The translations under genes and the position numbers were made by a program. Below the pieces are notes generated by a model, which was not told where the DNA came from, did not search any database, and saw only the letters and a list, made by a program, of their open reading frames with translations. DNA of 64,000 bases from an uncultured Chloroflexales bacterium (GTDB taxonomy: Bacteria; Chloroflexota; Chloroflexia; Chloroflexales; Chloroflexaceae). Position 1 is the first letter of the stretch. Each line of letters begins with the position of its first letter. Below, piece after piece: positions 45,945 to 55,600 of this stretch. Where the stretch lies: contig CALANA010000103.1 of NCBI GenBank assembly GCA_937925925.1, forward strand, positions 1 through 64,000, read 5' to 3'.

Positions 45945-47987
45945 ATGTCAGAAACTGCATGTACGATTAGTCTTGGAAAACAAACCACGGCGCAATCACC
46001 GCCTTGCGATCTCTGGCCAGGTGATGTGCTGGCACAACGCTACCGGTTAGATACATTGCTCGGCTGGGGTGGGCAGGCCGTTGTGTTTCAGGCTACCGAT
46101 CTCCAGGCACAACAACAAGCTGCCGGAGCACTAGTGGCAGTCAAAATGGTGCGCAATGATCTGCCCCCGGATGCCTGCCAGGAGGCAATTGCGGTCTTGC
46201 GCTGGGAGGCTTACTTGCTGCGCAAGTTGCAGCATTCGGCTCTGCCGCGCCCGTTACGTCTCTCCCATACGCCGGGTTTAACCTGGTTGGTGCGTGAGTT
46301 GATACCCGGTACCTCGCTGGCCGAATTGGTAACGCGTGGCCCGTGCGATCCACGCCAGGTACAACGCTGGGCGGTACAACTCTGTGATATTCTAACCTAC
46401 CTGCACACCCAATCACCACCAGTTATCTGTGGTGACATCAAGCCTTCCAATCTGGTATTGCGACCTGACGGTTCCCTGGCTTTGATCGATCTCGGCGCGG
46501 CGTGGACGCGCACCCGGCATCCACCGAAGCGTGCCCGTCTGCGCCATGGGACTCCCGGCTATGCATCGCCGGAGCAGCTTGGCAACCAGGAGAGCGATGA
46601 ACGTAGCGACCTGTTCAGCCTGGCGGCAACTTGCTATGAACTGCTGACGGGCGATGATCCCACCCAGGCACCGCTCCAATTTGATCTACAGCGTCTGAAC
46701 CTGGCCGCGCCCGGTGTTGCACCGGCGTTGCGTTGGGCGCTCACGCTGGATGTAAATCGGCGGGCACCGACTGCGGCTGCTCTGCGTTCCGCGCTGACTT
46801 TGCCCCTGACCCCCACTCCGCTCGTACTGGATCAGGGTATATCGTTGCTGCACCAGCGTGATCTGTTACAGGTGGCGGCGCAACATCCGCACCTCCTGGA
46901 ACAGGCGTTGGGCAATGGTACGCTTGAACTGTGGTTGGTACAGCATCCAGATCGGGTGTTGGGCAAGTTACTGCACGACTGGCGTGCGGTCTGTCGCACC
47001 GCCTCGGTTCGCCAGCGTCCACTGGATGTGTTTTTAACCGCTTTGGCCCCGTCCGATGGTAGCCCACAGCTACAGGTGTATCCGGATCGTATTCAGTTTG
47101 GATTGATTCCCCTGCGCCAGTGGCGGAACTGGAGTGATCCTCAGCGCGTAACGATCTACAATCGTGCAGCGCATCCGCTTCGGTGGGAATTGGATTGCCC
47201 TACGCAGCGGGCAGCCGAGGTACGGGTACTGGTCGATGGTTGTCCTGTTCGCAAACATAGCGGTGTGATTTTGTCGGGCAACAGTACTGAACTGTGGCTG
47301 GTGGCTGCTGGACAGACGGGCACACACCAGGGCGTTGTTACCCTGCGTTGCGGTGTGTATAGCATCCCGATACGGTGGGAGGGAACTGGCTGGGCGCTAC
47401 TGCCTATTGGCCCGCGTCTCGTGGCACGCCTGGCGGAGGTGGATCTTGCGCAACCCGATCTCGTGCCAATGCTGGAGACGTTGATGCAGCAGGGACGGCT
47501 CCAGCGCTGGCTACGGGCGCAAGGTGAGCGGGCGCTGGCAACTGCGTTAGCCGCTGCCATGCGTCGCTCTCCACCAGATCCACTGACGTTGCGCTTGATG
47601 GTGGCGCAGGTGCTGCATCGTCTGGCTCCACAGCGCTTTCCCTGGCTGCGTCTGCATGGTACCGATCCAGTCGATCTACGGGTTGCCGCTGGAGATCGGG
47701 CTACATATACGCTAGAGGTGGAGAATCTGAGTGAACATCCCTATCGTCTGGCATGGAGCAGTCCCTGTGAATGGCTACGGTTCAAGGACGCGGTCAGCAC
47801 GTTGTCATCCTATGGGCGCAGCCGCTGCATGCTGATACTGACACCACCAGTTTCGATGCCAGTGGGAGCGCAACAGGTTAGTCTGCGGCTTCAGGCTGGC
47901 GATCTGCAACTACCTATCACCTTTGCCGTCCATATCACCGCCGCAAGCTGGGTTGAGCGTGTCATGCGCTGGTTTTTTGAGCATTAA
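45945..47987 (+). CDS. Ser/Thr protein kinase with novel C-terminal region
   Basis: The 680-residue protein has an N-terminal Hanks-type kinase domain (about 32-290): glycine loop LLGWGGQAVVFQA, Lys 67 in VAVKMV, catalytic loop ICGDIKPSNL (Asp 164, Asn 169; the HRD His is Cys), DLG at 182-184 instead of DFG, and GTPGYASPEQL. All core catalytic residues are thus present. The remaining 390 residues match nothing I recognise: a middle part, then two beta-sandwich-like segments (LQVYPDRIQFGLIPLRQWRN, and TYTLEVENLSEHPYRLAW). No membrane segment is seen. The DedA gene follows after four bases. Confidence 0.85.
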   Translation: MSETACTISLGKQTTAQSPPCDLWPGDVLAQRYRLDTLLGWGGQAVVFQATDLQAQQQAAGALVAVKMVRNDLPPDACQEAIAVLRWEAYLLRKLQHSALPRPLRLSHTPGLTWLVRELIPGTSLAELVTRGPCDPRQVQRWAVQLCDILTYLHTQSPPVICGDIKPSNLVLRPDGSLALIDLGAAWTRTRHPPKRARLRHGTPGYASPEQLGNQESDERSDLFSLAATCYELLTGDDPTQAPLQFDLQRLNLAAPGVAPALRWALTLDVNRRAPTAAALRSALTLPLTPTPLVLDQGISLLHQRDLLQVAAQHPHLLEQALGNGTLELWLVQHPDRVLGKLLHDWRAVCRTASVRQRPLDVFLTALAPSDGSPQLQVYPDRIQFGLIPLRQWRNWSDPQRVTIYNRAAHPLRWELDCPTQRAAEVRVLVDGCPVRKHSGVILSGNSTELWLVAAGQTGTHQGVVTLRCGVYSIPIRWEGTGWALLPIGPRLVARLAEVDLAQPDLVPMLETLMQQGRLQRWLRAQGERALATALAAAMRRSPPDPLTLRLMVAQVLHRLAPQRFPWLRLHGTDPVDLRVAAGDRATYTLEVENLSEHPYRLAWSSPCEWLRFKDAVSTLSSYGRSRCMLILTPPVSMPVGAQQVSLRLQAGDLQLPITFAVHITAASWVERVMRWFFEH

Positions 47988-47991
47988 CGCC

Positions 47992-48576
47992 ATGGGTGAA
48001 CCGTCCCTATCTCTGACCCCACCGCCAGAGCCAACAGCCTGGCGACGCTGGCAACGTCCGCTGCTGGTTGGTACACTGTTGACCATCGTTAATGTCTTGC
48101 TCTACCTGCTCCTGACGCCGGCCTGGCTCGAACAACTGGGACACTGGGGCTACGCTGGTGCCTTTGTAGTGGCTGCGATTGCCAATGCCACTGTGATTGT
48201 GCCCGTGCCCTACTTTCCGCTTATTGCGCGGATGGGACAGGTTTTCGATCCCGTGGGGATCATTCTGGCTGCAGCGGCTGGTTCAGCCGTAGGTGAGTCG
48301 ATTGCCTTCTTTGTGGGCCGTGCTGGACAGGCAACAGTTGTTGATACCCGTTTGTATCGCTGGTTGCAGCGTCAGTTGTGTCATCCCTGGCGAGCGGCAC
48401 TGGTATTGTTTCTCCTGGCTGCACCGCCTAACCCGGCTTTTGATGTGGCAGGTCTGCTGGCAGGAGCATTAGGATTGCCACTCCGGGTGTTTCTGCTGGC
48501 TGTTTTTCTGGGACGTATTCTGCGTATGACCCTGTTTGTGCTGGTGGGGATCCGCATTGAACATATTATTTCGTAA
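47992..48576 (+). CDS. DedA/VTT-domain membrane protein
   Basis: The start at 47992 (MGEPSLSLTPPPEP) is four bases after the kinase stop. The 194-residue protein has about five hydrophobic segments (PLLVGTLLTIVNVLLYLLL, GAFVVAAIANATVIVPVPYF, the GIILAAAAGSAVGESIAFFV loop). This is the VTT/SNARE-associated DedA type, linked to lipid scrambling or membrane homeostasis. The canonical E/D-FxGxxxP is replaced by a weaker VPVPYFP-like motif. Membrane-embedded; probably cotranscribed with the kinase. Confidence 0.75.
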   Translation: MGEPSLSLTPPPEPTAWRRWQRPLLVGTLLTIVNVLLYLLLTPAWLEQLGHWGYAGAFVVAAIANATVIVPVPYFPLIARMGQVFDPVGIILAAAAGSAVGESIAFFVGRAGQATVVDTRLYRWLQRQLCHPWRAALVLFLLAAPPNPAFDVAGLLAGALGLPLRVFLLAVFLGRILRMTLFVLVGIRIEHIIS

Positions 48577-48688
48577 GTGCTGCCAGGAAGCGTACTAAGG
48601 GTACGTGTTCATTTTGATGTTGTTTACCAGCATCGTTGGCATGGTCAATTGTCACCTTGTGTGCAATAGGAATCGAGACTTATACCTC

Positions 48689-49510
48689 TCAGCGTACTTG
48701 CTGCAAAAACCGTTCAATGTCATGCCAGAACACATCCCAATCTGGAGGGCAATCGTTGTGTCCACAGGCATAGGTAATCAACTCGCCGTTTTGCGCCGCC
48801 TCAGCCAGTGCCACGCCATGGTGATAGGGAATGAGCGTGTCGTGCTTGCCGTGAACAACCAGTACCGGGCCAGAATAGGCATGGACTACCGCCAGATTAT
48901 CGAACGGATCTTGTACCAGAAATCCTGGGGCGAGAAATTGTGCGGCGAAAGCCTGCACATTGGTAAATGCCGACATCAGGATTAATGCGGCTACCGGGCG
49001 CTCGGCTGCCAGGGCACACACCGCACCGCCACCCAGTGAACGACCCATAGCGATGATCCGCGCTACATCAACATCCGAACGTGTCAACAGCATGTCATAG
49101 GCGGCCACAAATCCTTCGGTAATACTCGTCTGGGTTGGCGCTCCATCTGAACGTCCATACCCTGGATACTCGACCAGCAGAACGCCGATACCCATCCGTT
49201 GCAATGGTTGTAGCTCTTCGGGCCAGAAGTCAATCAACTCGGCATTGCCATGTGCAAAAATCACAACGGGAGATGGTTGGGTCTGACCGGAAAAAAGGGG
49301 TGATAAAAACCAGGTTTCGATTTGTCCAAACGAGGTGTCAACCCAGATCGATTCCACACCGGGTACCAACTCTGCCCCTTCTGGTGGGGCTGCAATCTGA
49401 GTACCAGGAAACAAAAATTGACGTTGCAACATAAACAAAACTCCATAATAGAGCAGAAAGCCTAGCGCTAATCCACCAATCCTCTTGATTACGATGCTGT
49501 TGCTGTTCAT
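48689..49510 (-). CDS. Membrane-anchored alpha/beta hydrolase
   Basis: The start at 49510 (MNSNSIVIKRIGG) gives 273 residues; a GTG at 49528 is in frame. One N-terminal membrane segment (GGLALGFLLYYGVLFML) precedes an alpha/beta hydrolase domain: VVIFAHGNAEL (oxyanion), nucleophile Ser in IAMGRSLGGGAVCALA, acid Asp in VVHGKHDTLIP, His in ACGHNDCP. The pattern resembles the BEM46/YfhR serine hydrolases; the substrate is unknown. The catalytic part would face the periplasm or cell exterior. Confidence 0.8.
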   Translation of the reverse strand: MNSNSIVIKRIGGLALGFLLYYGVLFMLQRQFLFPGTQIAAPPEGAELVPGVESIWVDTSFGQIETWFLSPLFSGQTQPSPVVIFAHGNAELIDFWPEELQPLQRMGIGVLLVEYPGYGRSDGAPTQTSITEGFVAAYDMLLTRSDVDVARIIAMGRSLGGGAVCALAAERPVAALILMSAFTNVQAFAAQFLAPGFLVQDPFDNLAVVHAYSGPVLVVHGKHDTLIPYHHGVALAEAAQNGELITYACGHNDCPPDWDVFWHDIERFLQQVR

Positions 49511-49656
49511 TATGTCATAGTGTACCACACCAGCGAGGTATCAGTCTATTGCCCAACTGCTGCTGGTCATAGATTGGTAATACCTGAATGGTATAATCAG
49601 CATCAATATTGTTGAAGCTCGTGTCTGTCTGGAGTACCAGAAGAGTACATTCTGAA

Positions 49657-49790
49657 GCTGATAGGGTAACCGTTCAGGTGGGGTGGTCAGGAGGGGCGTT
49701 GCCCCTCCTGGAGTCTCAAGGTTTTGCGGGGGCCGCAGGCCCCCGCGCCCCCGCCGGCGCAGGTACCACCTGAACGGTTACGCTGATAGG
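49657..49790. mobile_element. 116-bp MITE with perfect 16-bp ends and 9-bp target duplication
   Basis: Element 49666-49781: ends GTAACCGTTCAGGTGG and its exact reverse complement. The direct repeat GCTGATAGG flanks both sides (49657-49665 and 49782-49790), as after transposition. Inside are two strong hairpins (AGGAGGGGCG/TTGCCCCTCCT and GCGGGGGCC/GGCCCCCGC). No transposase is present, so it moved by one supplied in trans. Confidence 0.92.
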
Positions 49791-49829
49791 TATGGCAACT
49801 AGAGCAATGTGCAGAAAGATATCACGGCT

Positions 49830-51164
49830 ATGCAATCTGAGAATGCACCAGAACAACCCCAACGTCGCTGGAAGTTACTGTTGGCCTTGATTATGATCAT
49901 CGTCGCCAGTTGCATTATGTTACGCCTGGTGATCATGATCATGATCTACAACAATGTGTCTACGTCTGAGCAAGCGTCAGTTGCGTTCGCCACTGCCACG
50001 CCAAGCGTAGGTAGCACACCAACTGGAGTTGCCAGATCCGGGCCAGTAACACAGCCAGTTCGTCCATCTCGTAGTGGAAAGCCGAGTGATCGCACAGGCT
50101 GGGATTTGATCACCGAAACCGCTGCTGCTGCTACTGCCACCGCTGCCGCGATGACGGTTATCCCGGCGCACGATTCGCTAGTAGTTGAGCCAGCAGTCAT
50201 TGCCGATAAAGCGCCCACACCAGTTGGCTCACGCCCAACCACCAGTCGCCAGAATCCAGATGCATTGGGAACAGAAATCCGCCTTGATGACTGGGCAGTG
50301 GTCATTACCGATGTGCAACGCGGCGAAGCAGCGGTGCAGCTTGTAGCCGAGACCAATCCGTTTAATCCACCACCTGAAGCGGGCTATACCTATCTGATCG
50401 CCACTCTGCAGCTTACCAACGTTTCAACCGACCCTGAAGCTCGCAGTGCTGCCTTTGCTCTGAATCTGCGTGTTACGGGTCAGCGCAATATCCTGTACAG
50501 CCGTGCCAGAGTTGTGCCGCCGACACCACTTGAACGCGATCTGTTTCCTGGTGGCACCCAGGTAGGCCAGATTGTGTTTAGTATCCCGGTTGATGAGACC
50601 AATCTGATGTTTTGTGTCCAGGAAATAGCTGTCTTTCACCAGTGTGCTGCCTTTGTCGCCATCGATCCTGGTGCAACACTGGTGCCAGATCAGGGCCTGG
50701 CTGCAATTGAGCCGAATCAAGCTGGTAGTCAGCGTACTGCGCCGGCACCCATGGGGGAACTGGTTATTACCAATGATTGGGAACTGGTCGTTACTGATGT
50801 CCTACGGGGCGCTGCGGCTCTTGAGTTGGTGCAGGCCGCCAACACTTTTAATACATCACCGGACGCAGGCATGGAATATGTGGCAGTTAAGCTGCGCGCC
50901 CGGCTGATCAACAGCCAGCGCCCGGACGAAGTACGGTCGATCGACCAGTTGTTTTTGAACATCACTGGTGAACAAAACGTCGTTTATGAGCGCCCGCTGG
51001 TGGTGGCACCTATGCCCATCTTTGAGGCCCATCTCTTTCCGGGTGGAAGCATCGAGGGCTGGGAAGTGTTTCAGGTTGCTAACGGTGAGCAACAGTTGAT
51101 GCTGGTGTTTGAACCACCATTGGCGCTATTTGCACGCGATACACGGTTCCTGTCACTGGAATAG
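49830..51164 (+). CDS. Membrane-anchored protein with two DUF4352-like domains
   Basis: Start taken at the ATG at 49830; a GTG at 49809 is an in-frame alternative with an AGAG upstream. About 444 residues: cytoplasmic tail, one membrane helix (LLLALIMIIVASCIMLRLVI), an Ala/Thr/Pro-rich stalk (about 50-140), then two related beta domains. Each domain begins with a W..VVTDV.RG.AA..LV motif (DDWAVVITDVQRGEAAVQLV and NDWELVVTDVLRGAAALELV) and has FPGG near its end. So it is an exported tandem duplication of a DUF4352-type domain. Function unknown. It lies just after the MITE. Confidence 0.7.
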   Translation: MQSENAPEQPQRRWKLLLALIMIIVASCIMLRLVIMIMIYNNVSTSEQASVAFATATPSVGSTPTGVARSGPVTQPVRPSRSGKPSDRTGWDLITETAAAATATAAAMTVIPAHDSLVVEPAVIADKAPTPVGSRPTTSRQNPDALGTEIRLDDWAVVITDVQRGEAAVQLVAETNPFNPPPEAGYTYLIATLQLTNVSTDPEARSAAFALNLRVTGQRNILYSRARVVPPTPLERDLFPGGTQVGQIVFSIPVDETNLMFCVQEIAVFHQCAAFVAIDPGATLVPDQGLAAIEPNQAGSQRTAPAPMGELVITNDWELVVTDVLRGAAALELVQAANTFNTSPDAGMEYVAVKLRARLINSQRPDEVRSIDQLFLNITGEQNVVYERPLVVAPMPIFEAHLFPGGSIEGWEVFQVANGEQQLMLVFEPPLALFARDTRFLSLE

Positions 51165-51273
51165 GCGATAGCATATGGGGCTAACAAAATGGTCATTTTG
51201 CAACTTTGTCGGGGACGCTGACCGTCTTATCCCTAAATATATCAGATCAGTGTCGCGTCAGGAGTTATAAACT

Positions 51274-52293
51274 ATGCGCCTTCTTTCCACTGTAGTCCAC
51301 CGTCTATTGCTGATAGTAACGCTACTCTATGGGTTGAGTGTCGGATTGCTAGCCTTGCTCTGGCATAGTGAAATCCGGTATCGTTGGTGGTTGGAACTGC
51401 CTAATATTTTTGCACCGTATCTATTCTTGCCTTTACTGCTGTTGATTCCCCTGGCAATGCTGCTTCCTTCAAGGTTTTTTCGTGGCACCGTTCTCGGTAT
51501 CGTCATCGCCTTTGTAATCGTGTGTGGCCCGTGGCTCGTACCATCGGTAACAAATGCGCCGCCAGAAGGTGAGCAACTGCGCGTATTAACTTTTAATGTC
51601 CTGTATACGAATCAGCAGACCGACGCTATCATCGAAACCTTACGCATGCACGATGCCGATGTGATCGGATTTCAGGAACTGACCTTGCCGGTTGCCAGTG
51701 TGATTGAACAAGAACTGGGACATGTATATCCTTATCGTTTATTTGAGCCTCCATCGGGTAAGTGGGATATAGGCATCATGAGCCGTTACCCGATCATCGC
51801 TGTTGAACCAGCAAAAGGGCAACGCTGGCAGCAGGTGCGCCTGGATGTTGAGGGTCAGCCAGTGACCTTCATCAATGTACATCTCTCCCAACCACGCATG
51901 GAACTGCGCGATCTGCCCATTGTGCGTAAACCAGTCATCATTCGCAACTACAACACCGATTCCCGTACGCAGGGGATACTGCAGTTGCTTGAGATTGTTG
52001 ATGCAGTGCAGGAACCACTGATTATGCTGGGTGATTTTAATCTGAGTGATCGTGAACAAGCCTATGCTCTGTTTGCGCATCGCCTGCACGATGCGCATGC
52101 TCACACAGCCTGGGGGTTGGGTACAACCTTTCCGACACAACAGGTTCGCATCGGGCCGGTTCCCATTCCTTTTCCACTGGTGCGGATTGACTACGTGTGG
52201 AGCGGCAATGGAGTTGTACCCATCGCCAGTTCAACCAGGTGCGACAGCGCGGGGTCGGATCACTGTCTGATTGTAGCTGATCTGTCGCTCTGA
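51274..52293 (+). CDS. Endonuclease/exonuclease/phosphatase family protein, membrane-anchored
   Basis: The 339-residue protein has GGAG before the ATG and about three N-terminal membrane helices (residues 1-100). The EEP domain follows with its metal and catalytic motifs: LTFNVLYTNQQ, VIGFQEL, INVHLSQPR, LGDFNLSDREQ, RIDYVWSG and SDHCLIVADL. The order membrane-plus-EEP is found in predicted extracellular nucleases or phosphodiesterases (YafD/sphingomyelinase-like). The substrate cannot be told. It follows the DUF4352 gene by 109 bp. Confidence 0.85.
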   Translation: MRLLSTVVHRLLLIVTLLYGLSVGLLALLWHSEIRYRWWLELPNIFAPYLFLPLLLLIPLAMLLPSRFFRGTVLGIVIAFVIVCGPWLVPSVTNAPPEGEQLRVLTFNVLYTNQQTDAIIETLRMHDADVIGFQELTLPVASVIEQELGHVYPYRLFEPPSGKWDIGIMSRYPIIAVEPAKGQRWQQVRLDVEGQPVTFINVHLSQPRMELRDLPIVRKPVIIRNYNTDSRTQGILQLLEIVDAVQEPLIMLGDFNLSDREQAYALFAHRLHDAHAHTAWGLGTTFPTQQVRIGPVPIPFPLVRIDYVWSGNGVVPIASSTRCDSAGSDHCLIVADLSL

Positions 52294-52347
52294 TACCAAT
52301 GTGACTTCGCCCTTCCGCATCCGTTGGTTCGTCTTCCGCTTGCGCGT

Positions 52348-52504
52348 ACGACAACGAGCCTTCCCCTGGAACGAGATTGCGCGGGGTGCAACTCTACCAA
52401 AATCCCCTTGCTGGTGCGGTACGGCTTCGCCGCGCTGCACCAGCAAAGTACCATATGTGCGGGGCCGCAGGCCCCCGCACCCTCGACGCAGTCTCATTGG
52501 AGTA
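52348..52504. repeat. GC-palindromic interspersed repeat, family B, copy 2
   Basis: Left part ACGACAACGAGCCTTCCCCT matches the copy at 33874, as does the hairpin GTGCGGGGCC/GGCCCCCGCAC (52457-52480). The outer ends ATACCAATGTGACTTCG (from about 52293) and TACTCCAATGAGACTGCG, reversed, may be the true termini. The rest of the 52294-52692 gap holds the terminator below. Confidence 0.55.
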
Positions 52505-52618
52505 CAAATGTTAAGAACATGCGGAAGGTTTATGTCGAAACGGTATGATACGATGGGCAGTGTTGGGGGGCAGTTTTTGGCCTGATGTTTTCTTTGTGTC
52601 GTGAAAGTCAAGGAAAGA

Positions 52619-52664
52619 AAAGAGCGCGGAGCAGAAAGACCTTGCCCTCTGCTCCGCGCTCTTT
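52619..52664 (-). terminator. Intrinsic terminator of pcs
   Basis: A perfect 17-bp stem (AAAGAGCGCGGAGCAGA, 52619-52635, with 52648-52664) and 12-base loop, ending in a T run on both strands. It lies 28 bp after the pcs stop. Confidence 0.85.
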
Positions 52665-52692
52665 ATTCCGTAATGCTTGCTCTAGAACCTCG

Positions 52693-55600
52693 CTAATGCT
52701 CCGATGCTAACATTTGCATCTGCTCGGCCCAGGCTTCGTAGAGTTCGTCCTTTGTCTTCAGGCCAGCGCGTGGCAGCGCGTGATTCACGACATAGGTCGC
52801 TCCGGCGTGCCGGTTCTCCCACATCGCCTGGTGCGCTTCGGGTAATTCAGTCCAATCCACCAGCAACGGTTCTGTTACCTCCAGCAATCCGGCGCTGATC
52901 TCGTCATTCAGCTTGACGATCTCGTAGGCGTTGGACAGGTGTGTCCCCCAGATGTTGGCAGTCGGCATATAAATCCGGCGCTGGCGCATCCAGATCTGGG
53001 GTGCAAAGAACGAATAGCGCTGCATGCCCAGATCTTCATAGTAGATAATCCGGCCTACAAAGGGCTTGATCAGCATGGCACTGACCGCCAGTGCATCATG
53101 CCCGGCCCGCTCGATGATCAAGTCAGGATAGCCACGTGGATTATCGGCGCTGCGTAGATACGCCCCCACCGCTTGACCGAGCGGCTTGAAGGTCAGGTCA
53201 TTAAACTGTCGTACCGCTTCCTTAAACTCTCTCAACTGAGTACGTGGATCAGGCAGGGCTGGCATTGTATCTGGCCATTCAAACTCATCGCCAAAGCGCC
53301 GCTTTAACTCCTCAATGCTCACCACACCCTTGAGTGCAGCTCCAAAGCCCAGGCTAAGCACAAACTCGCGCTGAGCATCGGTGTAGGTGACAACGACGAT
53401 GCGTGCCCCAGAAACACGAGCGGCTTCGATCGCCTCCAACCCCGCGCCATCCATCAAGGGATAGGTGCTGCGATGCTTGTGCGTCGGATCGCGATCAAGA
53501 CCGTAATAGATCATCACCGCTTCACCAGCGCGCAGATTGGCACGGTTAAGCATCTCACTGGGACTGGCTGCCCCTGGTTTGCCCAGGAACGTGAAGTGAT
53601 AGCCACTACTGGCACCATAGAAAGCCAGAGTCGGAATAAATCCTCCCCGTGGTTCGCCCAGCAACTGGAAGCTCCGTGGGAATGAGACCTCACCAGCATG
53701 CGACAGCGCATAGTCAGCCAGATGCCCACCATTCTGGGCCCGGAAGTCATCGAGCAGCGGATGTCCAGCCGCTTCCCAGACTTCCCACTGGTTGGGGTCT
53801 TCGGGAACACGCGTAAAGATGCCCGCATAGCGCGGATCCTTGCGGTTAATCACCCCGACTGCACCTGCTTCACGCACCACATCGGCGCGGGCCTTGCTGC
53901 TGACCATACCGGTGACGTACAGCCCGTTGCGTGCCGAAGATTTGACCGCATCCATACCGGTACCTGTTGCCGCACCTTCAATGAAGATGCGTCGCCCACC
54001 CTGAACCTTCAGTGTGGTGAACAGAGCACGATAGACCGTACCCAGGTTTAGAATGTAGCTACCGGCCGCTTCCAGCGTCAGGTCAGGTGGTAGTGGGAGA
54101 CACTGCGGTGCCTGGGCCAGCATAAACTGCTCGTGTGAGGCATCCGGTGTCTGATAACCTTGGATCACAAAGTCAGCGGCCATCGGATCCAGCCCCTGCA
54201 TCGGTGAGAGCAGATCACTCTGCCCGGAGTAGATCGTCACCAGATCGCCGACCTTGAGACGGCCTTCACGCCGGACTTCTTCACCCATAGCCGCGATCAA
54301 ACCAATGCCACCGCTACCCGTTACGTGCCAGTCACGGTCGTGGTCATCAAAGAGCGATACCGGCACACCCGTGATAGCCCAGATATCATTGAAGTTGACT
54401 TCGCTGGCCAGCATGTAGAGCAACACCTGGTTGGCATTGGGTCGCTCGACTGGAATGATGATCTCTTTTTCAACCTCAATCGGGTCGCCATGCAGTGCGG
54501 CGCCTGTCACTTCATCCCGCACGGCGGCCCAGGCATATTGCGCGACAGGAATCGGTGTTACGCCTGGGAAGAAAGGTGAGCCAATCGGTAACAAATAGCC
54601 CTCATCGATCAAATGCTGCTCTTCTTCCTTCGTCAGCGAGATCCGGCGACGTGTAGGCAGCGGGGCACTCTTCTTGTCCATAAAGTCCTGAATACCCTTC
54701 TTGCCACCCTGTGGATCAACCACTGCCTCGGCAAACAGCCGTGCTTCGCGCTCCAGACCCTGGACAAGACCGTGCATAAAGCCATAACGAATTGCCTCAA
54801 TGATGCGGTCAATCGTCTTGCGCCGTCCTGCTGTCTCCGATTGCTGCACAATACGTTCAATCAGCGGGTGTTTGAGAGCCATGCTCAGGTATTCATCAAC
54901 AAACTGCGGTTGTGGTTTTTCCCACTCAGCCGTCAGCACCTTACGTTTCTGATATCCTTCGGCCAGACCAGGCCACAGGCCATCTTCGGCACTGGGATAG
55001 TGGAATGCTGAGAAGAAAGCGCGGGGATCATCATGGCCGTTGATCGCAGTTTGACCATTGGTTCCCGCTGGCGCACTCACCATAGTCTGGTCACTCTCGG
55101 TCTTTGTCAGCACATAATCACGCACCATCCTGGTTGCCAGCGATAGTGAATCATGATTACCGTGTGCTACCATATCCACCAGACCCACTTCATAGGCGCG
55201 GTCGGCAGTAATGCTGCGCCCACCCATAATCATCATCAACGCTTTGAGCAAACCGGCTTCACCGCGGCGCGAGAAAAGCAGGCGTGGTAGGCGCTGGGTA
55301 CCGCCATAGCCCGGTATGAGACGCAGGTTGATTTCTGGTTGACCAAATTCGGCATGTGTATCGGCAATGCGATAATGACAGGCCATTGCAAACTCCAGGC
55401 CACCACCAAGAGCTACGCCATTAATCGCTGCAATACAAGGCTTGTCCATGCGCTCAATCTTGCGGAAGGCTAGATGCGCATTGTTGGGCAGCGCCATTGC
55501 ATCTTCGACCGTATGGATCTCTTCCAGCATCTGGCGAATATCGGCACCAGCCACAAAGCTCTTGGCTCCCTCGCCGGTAAAGATCAAGGCAGCTACGTCT

